64,000 bases of DNA from Pontiellaceae bacterium B12227. GTDB taxonomy: Bacteria; Verrucomicrobiota; Kiritimatiellia; Kiritimatiellales; Pontiellaceae. Shown in pieces: positions 55,361 through 64,000 of this stretch (positions are counted from its first letter, which is position 1; every line of letters begins with the position of its first letter). The stretch lies in contig JAROAZ010000020.1 of assembly GCA_029432775.1 (NCBI GenBank), forward strand, positions 52,542-116,541, written 5' to 3'. Under the pieces are notes generated by a model. The model was not told the origin of the DNA and did not search any database. It saw nothing but the letters and a program-made list of their open reading frames with translations. A program made the translations under genes and the position numbers.

Positions 55361-56836
55361 TTAAAGCGAAATCTTCAGTACGGTTGTTCCTGAATCGGTC
55401 TCTGGCAGGTTCGGCATTTTAACGCGCAGGCCTTTTCCAGTGTTCGACCAGCTCACCTTTCCGCCCGACATCAGCTCGACCTTCTTCGCCTTGGCACCGG
55501 CTTGCTTAAACGCTTCCATCATAATCCGGTCGCCGTTGTTCGGCACCCCCAGAATAAAGGCATAAACCGTCTTCCCATCCTTGGAAGCCGTGTAGCGGAT
55601 ATCCTTCGCGGAATATTCCAATGTCAGGAATTTTTTATGATCTCGAAATCCGCCGGCCGGTTCGGCCGTCGGTCCTTCCGCTGCAATGCTCCACGGGCGG
55701 GTTTCATAAATCGCTTCGCCGTTGACCTCGATCCATTGGCCGAGTCCTAGCAGCACCTCGCGCTGATCCTGCGGAATGGTTCCATCCGCCTTCGGCGAAA
55801 TATTCAGTAGCACCACGCCGTTCTTCGCCACCGTATCCACCAGCGTGTGCACCACTTTATAAAGAGCCTTCACCTTCAGGTCCTGCGTATAGCACCAGCT
55901 GCCGGTGCTGATCGTATCATCCGTCATCCAAAGATCGGGCAGCGCCTTCGGCTCGCGCGATTTCTCGTGATCGTTCACCGAAAAGCTCAGCGGCAGGTCC
56001 TCCTGCTTGCGGATAATCACCACTTCTTTGCCCCATGCTGCGGCCTGGTTTAAATAGTATGAACTGAAACGCTGACGATAGGTTTCCGGAATGCGATCGA
56101 GCCAGGAATCGAACCAGATGATGTCCGGTTGATAGGCATCAATCACCTCCTCAAGCTTGCCGAGCCAGACCTTTTCATTCCACTCCTCCTCGGGCAGATT
56201 GCCATAGAGCAGGCGCAGATCCGGATCATTGGATGCCGTCGGCCATTTCGGGTTATAGCGATAGTGGCTGTCCCACTTCCGGCCCGGCTGATCCCACTCG
56301 TCGGCATAGCGCTGCAGGTTCCGGGCATGGTGAAACGTGGCGATCGTTTTCAGGTCCCGCTTTTCCAATGCCTGGAACAATTCGCCGAGGATATCACGGT
56401 GCGGCCCGGTATCCTTCGCATTCCAAGGCGTCAGTTTTGAATCCCACATGGCATAGCCGTCGTGATGCTCCGCCACCGGCCCGGCAAAACGGGCGCCGGA
56501 CTTTTTAAAAAGCTCGGCCCACTCTTCCGGATCAAAGTGCTGTCCGGTAAAATCCTTCACAAAATCGTGATACCCGAATTCGGAAGGATCACCATACGTT
56601 TCCTGATGGTGCTTGTAGATATAGTCATCTTCAATATGCATTTTGCTCGGATACCACTCGTTCCCATAGGCCGGAACACAGTAGACGCCCCAATGAAAAT
56701 AGATTCCGAGCTTGGCATCCTCCAGCCATTCCGGTGCTGCTTCATGTTTGGCAAGCGACTCCCAGGTCGGTTCATATTTTTCGGCATACACGGACAGCGC
56801 AGAAACCGCAACTGCGGCACTCAGTAATAATTTCAT
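55361..56836 (-). CDS. GH29 alpha-L-fucosidase-like enzyme
   Basis: 491 residues. Signal peptide MKLLLSAAVAVSALSVYA. GH29 barrel motifs: AKLGIYFHWGVYCVPAYGNEWYP, AEHHDGYAMWDS, DILGELFQALEKRDLK, and DIIWFDSWLDR, where the Asp after WF is the usual nucleophile. The C-terminal part is a beta-sandwich. It would remove alpha-fucose from sulfated fucans or related glycans. It begins 8 nt after the GH2 stop, so the two form an operon. A one-mismatch palindrome (56363) encodes FQALE. Confidence 0.88.
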   Translation of the reverse strand: MKLLLSAAVAVSALSVYAEKYEPTWESLAKHEAAPEWLEDAKLGIYFHWGVYCVPAYGNEWYPSKMHIEDDYIYKHHQETYGDPSEFGYHDFVKDFTGQHFDPEEWAELFKKSGARFAGPVAEHHDGYAMWDSKLTPWNAKDTGPHRDILGELFQALEKRDLKTIATFHHARNLQRYADEWDQPGRKWDSHYRYNPKWPTASNDPDLRLLYGNLPEEEWNEKVWLGKLEEVIDAYQPDIIWFDSWLDRIPETYRQRFSSYYLNQAAAWGKEVVIIRKQEDLPLSFSVNDHEKSREPKALPDLWMTDDTISTGSWCYTQDLKVKALYKVVHTLVDTVAKNGVVLLNISPKADGTIPQDQREVLLGLGQWIEVNGEAIYETRPWSIAAEGPTAEPAGGFRDHKKFLTLEYSAKDIRYTASKDGKTVYAFILGVPNNGDRIMMEAFKQAGAKAKKVELMSGGKVSWSNTGKGLRVKMPNLPETDSGTTVLKISL

Positions 56837-56844
56837 TTAAAATC

Positions 56845-59346
56845 TCACTTTTGTTCCAATTGAACGGTGGTTCCTTCCAACCCCGTTGCTTCGACAGAAA
56901 CCCTGACGGTTCCCTTAGATGTTCCGGCCTGCAATACCATCAGGCATTTTCCATTGTCGGTTTCGCACGTATCCGACTGAAAGTCCTGCGTGTGGTTCGT
57001 AGTTCCATTATCAACGCCGATATTGCGGGCGTCGCCTTCGACTGTAAACCTGACCAAATGGTTCATGTGTTTAACCGGCCGGCCGTCCGCATCAACCAGC
57101 TGCGCCACACAGTGCGCCACATCGCGGCCGTCCGCCGAAAGTTCGGTTCGGTCAACCGTCAACTGAACCGCAGCCGGCTCGCCTACCGTTTCCAGGGTTT
57201 GGAACGCGACCTCTTTGCCGTCATTTCGCCCGACCGCCTTCAGCGTTCCAGCCGCAAACGGAACGGCCCACTTCATCAGGCGGTCGGCACAATCCGCCAG
57301 TTTACGAATACCCAGCGACTCCCCGTTCAGGAACAGCTCCGTCTCTTCGCAGTTGGAATAGAGTTCAACATACACCAGCTCGCCCGGTTCAAAGTTCCAA
57401 TGGTTGGAAAGATCCGGCCAGCCCCATTTGCGCGGACGCCGCTTATCCGGATTTTCAACGACGGCCCCCTCTTTGATAAGATAGTTGGATTCCGCCATCG
57501 GCTGCATAGCCAGGTGAACCATCGGCTCCGACTCCACCCAGAAGCTTTTAAAGAACCACCAGTTCGGTTTTTTGAATCCCGCCGTATCCAGCATACCGCT
57601 TCCGCTGGCATGGGTTGGCCATTGGGTCGACTCGCCCAGATAGTTAATTCCGGTCCAGAGAAAGACGCCGGCAATATGCGGATTTTCCAGCACGCCTTTC
57701 CACTCGTTCCACTGCACCCAGTTTTCGGTCCCGAGAATCATTTTATCCGGATAATTTTCGTGGCCCCACGCATTAAGCACCGTGCGGTAACTGTAGCCGA
57801 CAATGTCGAGTGCGTCGGTGTAGCCCGAAAAATGGCTGATCGTAGGCATCACCAGATTACCCGTAACCGGCCGGGAGGAATCAGTCTCCCGAATCCATTT
57901 CGCAATGTCCGCCGCCTGTTCCGCGAGGATGTAATCCCCCGGATCCGCCGCTTCAAAGTTTTTCTTCATCTGCTCGGTTGAGAGCGGCGGCAAATCCCAG
58001 TAATAGTTCACTCCGCTGTCCTGCTCCCAGTAGCCGGTCGATTTTCCATAGTCCGGATAGGTCCACTCAATCTCATTGCCAACACTCCACATGATAATCG
58101 AAGGGTGGTTCCGGTCGCGCAGGACCATCGCCTTCGCGTCGCGCTCGGCCCATTCGCCAAAACTTTCGGAATAGCCCAGCGTCCGTTCATCCGCCACCTT
58201 CTGACCGAAATTATATTTTTTATCTTTCGGGTTATACCACTCGTCGAACGCCTCATCCTGCACCAGGAAGCCCATGCGATCGCACAGATCGAGAAACGCT
58301 TCCGACGGCGGGTTGTGCGCCGTACGGATGGCATTGCAGCCCCCCTCTTTCAGAACACGCAGCCGACGTTCCCACACGCCGTCCGGCACCGCCGCACCCA
58401 CGCAGCCGCCGTCGTGATGCAGACAAACGCCTTTGATCAGCGTATGTTTTCCATTCAGGAAAAATCCTTTTTCCGCGTCATAGCGCAGATCCCGAACACC
58501 GAAGGTCGTCGCCGTCTGGTCCAGCAGGGTATCCCCGGAAAACACTTCCACTTCCGCCGTGTAGAGACACGGATTTTCCGTGTCCCACCGAGTTGGATTT
58601 TCAATGTGGAATACCTGTTGTTCAGTAAACGTTTTCCCGGCAGGCAGCTTGAGTTCCAACGTTTGGAACCCCACCGACTTCCCATCGGCATCCTGCAGAT
58701 CGGTCTTCACAGCCACCACCGCATCAGCCGCCGATTCATTTTCCACCGCAACACGGACCGTCACCCGGTTTTCTTCCGTCGTCACAAACAGCCCGTATTG
58801 CTCAACATGCACCGGGTTCTGTGTCACCAGCTTCACATCGCGGTAAATTCCGGAGCCCGGATACCAGCGGCAGTCCAGATAGGCCGTGCGGTCCGCCTTT
58901 ACGGCAATCACATTTTCGCCACCATAATTCAGATGCTCCGTCAGATCATAGCTGAACGGAGAATACCCATACGGGCGATGCCCCAGATGATGGCCGTTTA
59001 TCCAGACATCGGAATTATTATACACCCCGTCAAAATCAATCCGGACCAGCTGCCCTTTACTGGACGCCGGAACGGTAAACGTTTTCCGATACCAGCCAAT
59101 GCCGCCCGGCAGAAAACCGGTGCATCCGCCGGCATCTTCCGTTGTAAACGAAAGTTCTACACTCCAGTCGTGCGGCAGTTTAACCGAACGCCAGGCAGCA
59201 TCCTTAAAGGCACGCGCCTCCGCCCCGGCAACATCGCCCAGATTAAACACCCAGCCTGCATTAAAATCTTCAGTCATTCTTCCCGCCTCAACATTGATTA
59301 AGGCAGTAAGTCCTAACACCACTGCCGCTCCCGTTTTAATCTTCAT
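56845..59346 (-). CDS. Secreted GH2 beta-galactosidase-like enzyme 2
   Basis: About 833 residues. Signal peptide MKIKTGAAVVLGLTALINVEA. Same GH2 order as the 17975 protein: LPHDWSVELSF, GCTGFLPGGIGWYRK, GVYNNSDVWINGHHLG, GVCLHHDGGCVGAAVPD, GGCNAIRTAHNPPSEAFLDL. Acid/base E425 in SVGNEIEW; nucleophile E541 in LGTENWVQW, a normal context unlike the NEDGG of the first GH2. The ATG at 59346 is chosen for its signal peptide; an extension to 59412 lacks one. Co-transcribed with the fucosidase. Sugar specificity is not decided by sequence. Confidence 0.87.
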   Translation of the reverse strand: MKIKTGAAVVLGLTALINVEAGRMTEDFNAGWVFNLGDVAGAEARAFKDAAWRSVKLPHDWSVELSFTTEDAGGCTGFLPGGIGWYRKTFTVPASSKGQLVRIDFDGVYNNSDVWINGHHLGHRPYGYSPFSYDLTEHLNYGGENVIAVKADRTAYLDCRWYPGSGIYRDVKLVTQNPVHVEQYGLFVTTEENRVTVRVAVENESAADAVVAVKTDLQDADGKSVGFQTLELKLPAGKTFTEQQVFHIENPTRWDTENPCLYTAEVEVFSGDTLLDQTATTFGVRDLRYDAEKGFFLNGKHTLIKGVCLHHDGGCVGAAVPDGVWERRLRVLKEGGCNAIRTAHNPPSEAFLDLCDRMGFLVQDEAFDEWYNPKDKKYNFGQKVADERTLGYSESFGEWAERDAKAMVLRDRNHPSIIMWSVGNEIEWTYPDYGKSTGYWEQDSGVNYYWDLPPLSTEQMKKNFEAADPGDYILAEQAADIAKWIRETDSSRPVTGNLVMPTISHFSGYTDALDIVGYSYRTVLNAWGHENYPDKMILGTENWVQWNEWKGVLENPHIAGVFLWTGINYLGESTQWPTHASGSGMLDTAGFKKPNWWFFKSFWVESEPMVHLAMQPMAESNYLIKEGAVVENPDKRRPRKWGWPDLSNHWNFEPGELVYVELYSNCEETELFLNGESLGIRKLADCADRLMKWAVPFAAGTLKAVGRNDGKEVAFQTLETVGEPAAVQLTVDRTELSADGRDVAHCVAQLVDADGRPVKHMNHLVRFTVEGDARNIGVDNGTTNHTQDFQSDTCETDNGKCLMVLQAGTSKGTVRVSVEATGLEGTTVQLEQK

Positions 59347-59460
59347 AATCTGTCCCCATACATAAATAAAATCACGTGCTATACCCCGCAATTGATAGCC
59401 ACGAAAAGGCATATGATTGCACCCAATACCAATCGCGAAAACCTTCCGGTATAAATTTAT

Positions 59461-59519
59461 CCCTCGCAGAGAAATTACCTGTTTTTTACTCTGTGATCTC
59501 TGCTGCTCTGCGAGGAACT
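59461..59519. repeat. Phrase-like inverted repeat, CCTCGCAGAG type
   Basis: Begins CCTCGCAGAG and ends CTCTGCGAGG with TCTGTGATCTCTGCTG inside. A related copy lies at 61232-61313. It is in the GH2-sulfatase gap. Confidence 0.6.
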
Positions 59520-59565
59520 AACCCGTAGTTTGGACCAATAAGTTTAGTAAATGGTATTATTCTGC

Positions 59566-61209
59566 CTATTTCGGTTTCAGCTCCGCGAAGGTGCCGGGCA
59601 CATCGTCTAATAACTTCTTCAGCTTTTTCTGCATCTGCTCCAGCTTGGCCTGATATTCCGGATTCGTGGCCAGGTTCGTGGTTTCGCGCGGATCGCGTTT
59701 CAGGTCATAAAGCTGATCCGGATCATAATAGTTGTTCACAAACGGCGGTGCCGGCCAGCCCAACACCTGCAGCCGTTCCATAAAATCGCCGCCCGGAGCC
59801 ATGCCCATCTGCAGGTAGCGCGCTTCGGGATCAATGCCCCACTGCTTATTTTCAATCGTCCACGGATGCTGCTGATTAATCTTGGCCACCGTCTTTTTAT
59901 GTGCCGCCATCCGTTCATCAAACGGTTGCTCCAGATAACTCTGCGGCACGCGGAACGCCAGATATTTAAAGTCGCCGCTCACCACCGCACGGGTCAGGCC
60001 GATTTCCAGGTAGAGCGCATCGCGCCATTTTTTCACCGGTTCGCCTTTAGCCAGCGGCATCAGGCTGGCGCCATCGAGGTGCATATCTTTCGGCGGTTTC
60101 ACGCCGCACATATCAAAAACCGTCGGAGCAATATCAATGTTCGCCGCCAGATTTTTACGTTCGCCCGGCTTCACCACGCCCGGCAGATAAACCATCATCG
60201 GAACATGCGCCCCGCCCTGATAGCACGAGCCTTTGCCGCTGTCGTCGGTGCCATTGTCGTTAAAATAAATAATCAGCGTATCTTCCGTCAGCCCGTGCTC
60301 ATCGAGCTTCTTCTGCACCGTGCCGACCACATCGTCGAGCCAGGTGGACGCCTGGAGTTTCTTATCTGTAACCCCGGCCGCTTCCGCCCGTTTAATCACA
60401 TCCTCGCGCGGCGGCATCACGCCTGTGATCGGCTCATCGAGTATGCCCAGCGGAGTAACCCGCGGATCGCCATAGAGCGACTCATGCGGATGCGGACTGT
60501 GCAGCAGCGTGGAAGCGTAATAGAGCACAAACGGCTCATCCTTGTTCTGATCAATAAAGTCCAGCGCATGCTTCGTCTGCCATTCCACCGCATGCGTATT
60601 GCAGCCGGTCTTCACCAGCTGCTTATCATCGTTCGGATTGCCGGCATACGCGCCGCCGACATAATCGAAGCCTTTGTCGGAAATGTCTTTGCACACCAGC
60701 TCCTGATTATAGTTCAGCACGGCCTTGGTTTCCGGATCATTCGGATCATTGTTCGGCACTTGTTTGCGGTGGCCATACTTCCCGCTGTGGCCCACGTGCC
60801 ACTTGCCGATCATGCCGGTCTTATAGCCATTCTCCTGCATCACCTTGGCAAAGGTCCATTCGTCCTCTTCAATGCCCATATTCCAGAGCACCTTGGTCAT
60901 GCCTTCCTTGCTGGTGCTCTTCGCAAACTGCGCCGATGAACAACGGCTGGCATACTGCCCGGTCAGGCAGGAATAGCGGCTCGGGGAGCAGACGCTGCTG
61001 GTCGCATAGGAATTTGAAAAATAAGCGCCCTCTTTCGCCAGCCGATCAATGTTCGGCGTGTGGGCTTTGCCTTGAATAAAGCCGAACGATTCCATCTTCT
61101 GGTCGTCCGTATAAAAAATCACCACATTCGGGCGGCGCTTCGTTCGCCCAAGGGCCGGCAGCACCGCCCCCGCAACCACCGCTGTTTGAATAAAACTTCT
61201 TCTCTTCAT
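59566..61209 (-). CDS. Secreted sulfatase with Tat-like signal
   Basis: 547 residues. The N-terminus MKRRSFIQTAVVAGAVLPAL has a twin-Arg motif. Sulfatase core: VVIFYTDDQKMESFG, C74-S-P-S-R followed by YSCLTGQYASR, GKWHVGHSG, and ITGVMPPRE. Cys74 would become formylglycine. The TDDQ opening and long C-terminal DLKRDPRETTNLATNP are common in S1 arylsulfatases acting on marine glycans. It lies in the same-strand sulfatase-GH16-sulfatase-GH2-GH29 set. Substrate unknown. Confidence 0.9.
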   Translation of the reverse strand: MKRRSFIQTAVVAGAVLPALGRTKRRPNVVIFYTDDQKMESFGFIQGKAHTPNIDRLAKEGAYFSNSYATSSVCSPSRYSCLTGQYASRCSSAQFAKSTSKEGMTKVLWNMGIEEDEWTFAKVMQENGYKTGMIGKWHVGHSGKYGHRKQVPNNDPNDPETKAVLNYNQELVCKDISDKGFDYVGGAYAGNPNDDKQLVKTGCNTHAVEWQTKHALDFIDQNKDEPFVLYYASTLLHSPHPHESLYGDPRVTPLGILDEPITGVMPPREDVIKRAEAAGVTDKKLQASTWLDDVVGTVQKKLDEHGLTEDTLIIYFNDNGTDDSGKGSCYQGGAHVPMMVYLPGVVKPGERKNLAANIDIAPTVFDMCGVKPPKDMHLDGASLMPLAKGEPVKKWRDALYLEIGLTRAVVSGDFKYLAFRVPQSYLEQPFDERMAAHKKTVAKINQQHPWTIENKQWGIDPEARYLQMGMAPGGDFMERLQVLGWPAPPFVNNYYDPDQLYDLKRDPRETTNLATNPEYQAKLEQMQKKLKKLLDDVPGTFAELKPK

Positions 61210-61231
61210 TTTTCTCTCCTGGCCAGACCAC

Positions 61232-61313
61232 CGAAATTTTCCTCGCAGAGCCGCAGAGATCGCAAAGCTTAAATATCTGATTTTCTCTGCGTCCTCTGCG
61301 GCTCTGCGAGGAA
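61232..61313. repeat. Phrase-like inverted repeat, CCTCGCAGAG type
   Basis: CCTCGCAGAGCCGCAGAGAT with CTCTGCGGCTCTGCGAGG at the other end; long imperfect inverted repeat in the gap between sulfatase and GH16. It shares phrases with 59461-59519. A second phrase, TTTCAAGTTTCAAGTTTCC, is at 61347-61365. Confidence 0.65.
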
Positions 61314-61375
61314 CAATTTTTCCCAGAGTTTCTCCCTGGCTCCGTTTTCAAGTTTCAAGTTTCCAGCATCCAGTA

Positions 61376-62242
61376 TCAATACCCCTTCTGCCGCCACGAC
61401 CGGACATAATCAATTTCATAGACCGCCGGCAGGGTATCATCATTCGGTAGCGCGCCGAACCATTGATTCGCCTCCACATTCAAATTCATTTCCAGGGGTT
61501 GGAAAAACATATCGTTGTGCTTTTCGCGGATCAGCTTTCCATCCACAAACCAGCGGATCGTCGTCGGGTTCCATTCGCAGCCATAGACATGAAAATCATC
61601 CTTCATGTTAAATCCGAGATCATGCCAGCTCGGATCCTTCAGATGATGGTGCAGCGTACCCTGATAATGCGGGCCTCGGAAATAATGCGTGTTCGGCTGC
61701 AGAACAGATGAATACTCATCCACCCCTGCCGCCACTTCCACAATATCGATTTCCGACCACTCTTCACGCCCGGCATGCGTCAGCCAGAAACAGCTCACCT
61801 GCGTCGAATCCATCAGCTTGGCCCGCATTTCAAAATAGCCAAAACGGCAACGGTCTTTACTCCGCACAAAGCCCGCCAGATGCGTAAACCCGGCCGGCAT
61901 CTTCCGTTTGGCCGACTCCGCGGAATCCATCGCCGAGATATGCAGCACCCCGTTGGAGACGGCCACACAGTCCGGATGAAAAAGGGTCGGCGCGCGGCCG
62001 CTCCAGGTCGGGTTATGGTCATACCACTTTTCCCGATCCAGCCGGCCGCCGTTAAATTCATCGGTCATCGGCTCAAACACCACCCAGTCCTGCCCCGCCG
62101 GCGGTGCCGCGAAGGCAGATGATACCGCCACGAACAAACAGACGAGTAGCTGGAGGGACAGGCTCTGTCCCGCCCTGGGACGACACGGAGGTCGTCCCTC
62201 CACCTTCGACCTTTCGACCTTCGACTTTCGACCGTTTTTCAT
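61376..62242 (-). CDS. GH16 endo-galactanase-like enzyme
   Basis: About 288 residues. GH16 jelly roll with the E-x-D-x-x-E active site W-SEIDIVEV (E164, D166, E169), the beta-bulged form found in agarases, porphyranases and kappa-carrageenases. WYDHNPTWSGRAPTLFHPD and FGYFEMRAKLMDSTQVSCFW also fit marine galactanases. The signal peptide LLVCLFVAVSSAFA is preceded by about 32 residues encoded by a hairpin-type repeat (62147-62236), so the leader is unusually long. ATG at 62242 shares TGATG with the sulfatase stop; GTG 62245 is the alternative. Confidence 0.88.
   Translation of the reverse strand: MKNGRKSKVERSKVEGRPPCRPRAGQSLSLQLLVCLFVAVSSAFAAPPAGQDWVVFEPMTDEFNGGRLDREKWYDHNPTWSGRAPTLFHPDCVAVSNGVLHISAMDSAESAKRKMPAGFTHLAGFVRSKDRCRFGYFEMRAKLMDSTQVSCFWLTHAGREEWSEIDIVEVAAGVDEYSSVLQPNTHYFRGPHYQGTLHHHLKDPSWHDLGFNMKDDFHVYGCEWNPTTIRWFVDGKLIREKHNDMFFQPLEMNLNVEANQWFGALPNDDTLPAVYEIDYVRSWRQKGY
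62147..62236. repeat. Double-hairpin phrase repeat inside the GH16 leader
   Basis: Contains two stem-loops, GGGACAG with CTGTCCC and GGGACGAC with GTCGTCCC, plus tandem TTCGACC phrases. It encodes the N-terminal part of the GH16 protein, which is unusual for an intergenic-type repeat. Confidence 0.7.
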
Positions 62243-63714
62243 CACTGAATGATTACCGGCTTGGTATTTTTCGATTTAGCTTCGAGCTCTTTATAAAGCT
62301 CTTCATACATCTGCAGACGCTTCTTCTGATAGTCGCCCGCCTGCAGCAGCACGTTCGCCGAATTATCCGCATTCCAGTCGTTCCACAGCTTCGCCAGTTC
62401 CGCCTGTTTTTCCGGTGCCTTGCCCAGCAGGTTGGTTGATTCATACGGATCATTTTTCATGTCATACAATGCAGTAACCGCGCCGCCCCAGTTTTCCTTC
62501 AGATATTTACCCGTCGGTGTGCGCACGCACCAGGCAACGCCATCTTTGATGCGCCAGTACAGTGCATCGTGCGGCGAGCCCTTTTTCTTGCCGGCAAGAT
62601 ATGGAGCCAGGTTCACGCCTTCCAGCTTATGCCCGGACGTATCGCCGCCGCCCAGCGCCACCGCAGTGGCCGCAATATCGAGCGATGAAACCAGCCCCTT
62701 GAAGGTGCCCGGTTTTTGAATACCTTTCGGCCAGTGCACAATAAACGGCACGTGGCTTCCGCCTTCGTGCATGCTGCCCTTCCCTTTTTTGAACGGGCCG
62801 TTATTGGCATAGGTTTCATTTTCGTGGCCCGGCTTAGGAGTCACCCCGCCGTTGTCCGACAGGAAAAAGATCAGCGTATTATCCAGCTTGCCCGACTTTT
62901 TCAGTGCGTCAACAATCATGCCGATGCCCTGATCCATCTCATCAATCATCGCCGCATACGTCCGGCGCCGCGGATCTTTGATGTGTTTATATTTATCGAT
63001 CGTTTTCTTCGGCGCTTCCAACGGACCGTGCGGCGCGTTGTAGGCCAGATAGAGGAAAAACGGCTCGTCGCTCTCCGTTACAAACTGCACCGCTTCGCGG
63101 CTGAGCGCGGTCGTGAGATATTCATCAAACTCGCCATAGTTATTGTTACGCATCAGCGGCAGGAAACACCCTTCGTTCGCACTGTAATGCGGCTTGCCGT
63201 TTTCAAGCAGCAGCGGATGCGCCGTGGTTACATTTTCCGGAAAATAGGTGTGGCCGCCCGAAAGGAAGCCGTAGAAATGATCAAACCCGCGATTATTCGG
63301 ATGAAACGGCTCCGACGCCCCTAGATGCCATTTACCCAGGGCGCCCGTGCGATACCCCGCCGGCTTCATGCGCTCGGCAATCGTTTTTTCGGAAAGCGGG
63401 AACCCGCTGTACATATCGTACGGCGAATAGGTAATGTTGATCTCCGCACCGAAGCGTGCCTGATAGCGGCCCGACATCAGCCCCGCCCGCGACGGACCGC
63501 AATACGGATGCGTCACATAGCCGTTCTCACAAACCATGCCGTTGGCCGCCAGCTGATCCAGTCGGGGGGTAAAAATCTCCTTCGAACCGGTGAAACCCAC
63601 ATCCATATAGCCAAGGTCATCTGCCAGAATCACCAGAATGTTCGGCTTTTCCGCCGCCAAAGCCCCGCTCATCCCCAGAATCAGGGCCAAAAATCCAATA
63701 CCTACACGCTTCAT
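62242..63714 (-). CDS. Secreted sulfatase, arylsulfatase A-like
   Basis: 490 residues from the ATG at 63714; a GTG at 63720 is possible, but AGAGGTGG is well spaced to the ATG. Signal peptide MKRVGIGFLALILGMSGALA. Core motifs: LVILADDLGYMDVGFTGS, C72-G-P-S-R with AGLMSGRYQARFG, GKWHLGASEPFHP, and FFLSDNGGVTPKPGH. Cys72 is the formylglycine precursor. It leads the GH16 gene through a TGATG overlap, so desulfation and endo-cleavage are co-expressed. Confidence 0.92.
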   Translation of the reverse strand: MKRVGIGFLALILGMSGALAAEKPNILVILADDLGYMDVGFTGSKEIFTPRLDQLAANGMVCENGYVTHPYCGPSRAGLMSGRYQARFGAEINITYSPYDMYSGFPLSEKTIAERMKPAGYRTGALGKWHLGASEPFHPNNRGFDHFYGFLSGGHTYFPENVTTAHPLLLENGKPHYSANEGCFLPLMRNNNYGEFDEYLTTALSREAVQFVTESDEPFFLYLAYNAPHGPLEAPKKTIDKYKHIKDPRRRTYAAMIDEMDQGIGMIVDALKKSGKLDNTLIFFLSDNGGVTPKPGHENETYANNGPFKKGKGSMHEGGSHVPFIVHWPKGIQKPGTFKGLVSSLDIAATAVALGGGDTSGHKLEGVNLAPYLAGKKKGSPHDALYWRIKDGVAWCVRTPTGKYLKENWGGAVTALYDMKNDPYESTNLLGKAPEKQAELAKLWNDWNADNSANVLLQAGDYQKKRLQMYEELYKELEAKSKNTKPVIIQ

Positions 63715-63733
63715 ATCCACCTCTATCGTTTGC

Positions 63734-63748
63734 TTCCAACCATTGGAA
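63734..63748. repeat. Dispersed palindrome TTCCAA-N3-TTGGAA
   Basis: Perfect copy, centre CCA, 20 nt upstream of the sulfatase start at 63714, in the position of the 5' leader. Confidence 0.85.
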
Positions 63749-63834
63749 ACTCATTTTGTTAACAGTAACAGAGCGATATGTAAATCGATTACTGGACACA
63801 AAACCGCCGCAAAAACCGCAAGGAAACGGGAGGT

Positions 63835-64000
63835 TTAGGCAAAATGATGAAGAGCAAAATAATTACCCATCTGGCGCAGTGCCTTCATGAGAAGTAATTG
63901 ACACAAAGGTTCTGTCAAAAAACCTATGAAAGGAATGAATAACATCTGAGCTGGTTTCGAGTGGCTGTAATGCCGGTTGAGTTTGGGCTTTTGATGGCTG
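63835..64000 (-). CDS. Possible C-terminal fragment of an unrecognised protein
   Basis: A minus-strand frame is open from the window edge to a TAA at 63835, about 54 codons (QMLFIPFIGFLTEPL, then KALRQMGNYFALHHF). No family is recognised and a second frame is also open for most of the stretch, so coding is uncertain. Confidence 0.25.
   Translation of the reverse strand, partial: SHQKPKLNRHYSHSKPAQMLFIPFIGFLTEPLCQLLLMKALRQMGNYFALHHFA

Noticed and set aside
56734..57981. 415-codon plus-strand frame over GH2 and GH29
   Set aside because: Antisense to two genes with clear catalytic motifs; His/Arg-rich composition is typical of a shadow frame.
63750..63775. GCGATATGTAAATCGATTA as another copy of the shared box
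   Set aside because: Short CGAT-N6-ATCG symmetry only; arms and flank do not match the 20547 box.

Overview
This window looks like chromosome of a marine PVC-superphylum bacterium, most likely a Kiritimatiellota member of the Pontiella type. That placement is an inference. It rests on several formylglycine sulfatases next to glycoside hydrolases for sulfated algal glycans, PEP-CTERM proteins ending in IPEPATLGL plus an arginine cluster, a four-gene pseudopilin cassette resembling the Verru_Chthon cassette, and a divergent FtsZ. No rRNA or tRNA gene was seen.

Layout. (1) 1-24.5 kb is a polysaccharide-utilisation region. It holds a cut-off secreted multi-module protein (minus strand, open to the left edge), a PhoD-like phosphatase coupled to a sulfatase, a GPP34-like protein, a GH110-like alpha-galactosidase, three large beta-propeller enzymes resembling lambda-carrageenases (GH150), two PEP-CTERM proteins and a GH2 beta-galactosidase. 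Together these would suit stepwise breakdown of lambda-carrageenan or a similar sulfated galactan: endo-cleavage by the GH150-like enzymes, desulfation, then alpha- and beta-galactosidase trimming. (2) 24.6-32.6 kb holds an M20 peptidase, a polytopic membrane protein, a type II secretion block gspI-J-K-L-M and an MBL-fold hydrolase. (3) 32.6-36.8 kb is a division and cell-wall block on the minus strand, transcribed ddl-ftsQ-ftsA-ftsZ. (4) 36.9-43.5 kb is a compact type II-C CRISPR-Cas locus: 18-repeat array, cas2, cas1, a 1305-residue cas9, and a tracrRNA on the opposite strand that I located by pairing to the repeat. (5) 43.8-47.1 kb is a znuA-znuC-znuB zinc transporter and a tandem pair of small paralogues of unknown function. 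(6) 47.2-55.3 kb holds pyruvate phosphate dikinase, a second pseudopilin cassette and a polyprenyl diphosphate synthase. (7) 55.3-63.7 kb is a second polysaccharide locus on the minus strand: sulfatase, GH16, sulfatase, GH2, GH29 fucosidase.

Main unusual signals. A 15-bp palindrome TTCCAA-N3-TTGGAA recurs at least 11 times exactly, and about a dozen more times with one or two mismatches, in genes and between genes. It is absent from the CRISPR-Cas locus. A roughly 210-residue 'VQWG' module is shuffled between N-terminal, C-terminal and tandem positions of the secreted proteins. A shared palindromic box precedes several carbohydrate genes. The FtsZ T7 loop has Ser where the second catalytic Asp is expected. 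Family assignments come from motif recognition only; no database search was possible.
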